DNA from: Meconema thalassinum
Taxonomy: Eukaryota; Arthropoda; Insecta; Orthoptera; Tettigoniidae
Assembly (NCBI GenBank): GCA_946902985.2
Contig: OX336388.2
Coordinates: forward strand, 1,502,282,545-1,502,346,544
DNA length: 64,000 nucleotides
Direction of reading: 5' to 3'
Below, piece by piece: positions 63,689 through 64,000 of this stretch. Under the pieces are notes generated by a model that worked only from the letters and a program-made list of their open reading frames with translations, made no database searches and was not told the origin of the DNA. Both the position numbers and the translations under genes were made by a program. How positions within the stretch are numbered: position 1 is the stretch's first letter; the number at the start of each line of letters is the position of its first letter.

Positions 63689-63807
63689 TATGCAACTCGC
63701 CTATAATGGTAATTAAGACACTCGTATGGAAATTATAAAACTCGCATACGCTCGTTTTATAAAAAATACTCGTGTCTTAATTATAGCCATTATAGGCTCG
63801 TTGCATA
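63689..63807. mobile_element. 119 bp foldback element
   Basis: Nearly palindromic. TATGCAAC, CCTATAATGG, TAATTAAGACAC and TATAAAAC in the left arm have exact inverted counterparts in the right arm (GTTGCATA, CCATTATAGG, GTGTCTTAATTA, GTTTTATA). CTCG lies between these blocks in the same orientation in both arms, giving six CTCG copies that do not pair with each other. The foldback forms the right end of the 680 bp insertion. It could be a MITE or the terminal structure of the parent element. Confidence 0.7.
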
Positions 63808-64000
63808 ATGTACTATTACAGCAGTAAGATATTTTCCACTTCCGAGGACGTCCGGCTTTCATAACCATGTGATGGTGTCAGCATTGCCTAGAATAACATT
63901 TTATAATTTTCCTACATTTCCTTGCAATCGGGTCGAAGGTCCGAAATGCAAATCCGCAGGCCTTGCCACCAACGAAGTTGTTGTTTGAGATTATAACCCC

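Larger units (their letters stand above)
63136..63815 (+). mobile_element. 680 bp insertion flanked by TTA, with tyrosine-recombinase remnant
   Basis: TTA at 63133-63135 and 63816-63818 flanks the insert. It has three parts: a TATA-less promoter-like stretch with a 15 bp inverted repeat, a short frame resembling a recombinase C-terminus, and a 119 bp foldback. TTTATGTTCGAC (63132-63143) and GTCGAACATAAA (63671-63682) are perfect 12 bp inverted repeats bounding the first ~550 bp, so the insert may be two nested or adjacent elements. A TTA duplication is typical of Harbinger-type transposons, but the outermost ends are not inverted repeats of each other, so the class is open. Confidence 0.65.
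62981..64000 (+). mobile_element. Head block 10, split by an insertion and cut by the window edge
   Basis: The head sequence runs to 63135 (CATGTATTTA), is interrupted by 680 bp, and resumes at 63816 (TTACAGCAGTAAG), continuing through GACGTCCGGCTTTCATAAC to the window end before the hairpin. Joining the two parts with one TTA removed gives the normal head. Confidence 0.8.

Overview
This window is eukaryotic repetitive DNA, almost certainly from an animal. I find no intact protein gene, rRNA, tRNA or CRISPR array. About 90% is a head-to-tail array of one ~320 bp monomer family (roughly 170 copies). The many 60-220 residue open frames are translations of these monomers, with no stable start, stop or frame. 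The DNA is AT-rich but keeps many intact CpG dinucleotides, arguing against heavy vertebrate-type methylation. A short retroposon tail with a CAT repeat and a tyrosine-recombinase-like pseudogene of a type I associate with invertebrate transposons make an arthropod, perhaps an insect, my best guess. That guess is inference only.

The array has a recurring plan. A ~450-600 bp single-copy 'head' starts near GATGTTATTAAATG. It contains a ~229 bp segment bounded by 14 bp inverted repeats, then a strong hairpin, and in six of nine copies that can be scored an extra ~90 bp segment with a Pol III box B match. A (TCTG)n(TATG)n microsatellite follows, then a variable run of 320 bp monomers, and often a terminal run of diverged half-monomers (B'). 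The next head follows in the same orientation. Ten heads start near 19016, 20282, 26332, 32699, 36063, 46780, 51135, 57624, 60182 and 62981. Each 320 bp monomer is two halves, A (~164 bp) and B (~156 bp), each ending in a T-tract plus GGGGCCCTGAA. GGGCCC therefore recurs every ~160 bp.

Layout: 1-19015 is a headless monomer array with nested higher-order repeats (320, ~1280 and ~2560 bp, and a 13,746 bp long-range duplication). 19016-33196 holds heads 1-4, with a 6.05-6.37 kb unit duplicated in tandem. 33197-46779 holds shorter arrays, head 5, an unrelated 682 bp island with five YY1-like motifs, and a 963 bp three-monomer higher-order repeat. 46780-60181 holds heads 6-8 and a 10,844 bp offset duplication. 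60182-64000 holds heads 9 and 10.

Three foreign insertions stand out: the island at 39359-40040, a 48 bp retroposon tail with 12 bp target duplications at 59207-59254, and a 680 bp insertion at 63136-63815 that interrupts head 10 and is flanked by TTA. The last carries a remnant resembling the C-terminal catalytic region of a tyrosine recombinase (Crypton-type) and a 119 bp foldback. Together the window looks like satellite DNA expanded from the internal tandem repeats of a non-autonomous transposable element, then reshaped by unequal exchange.
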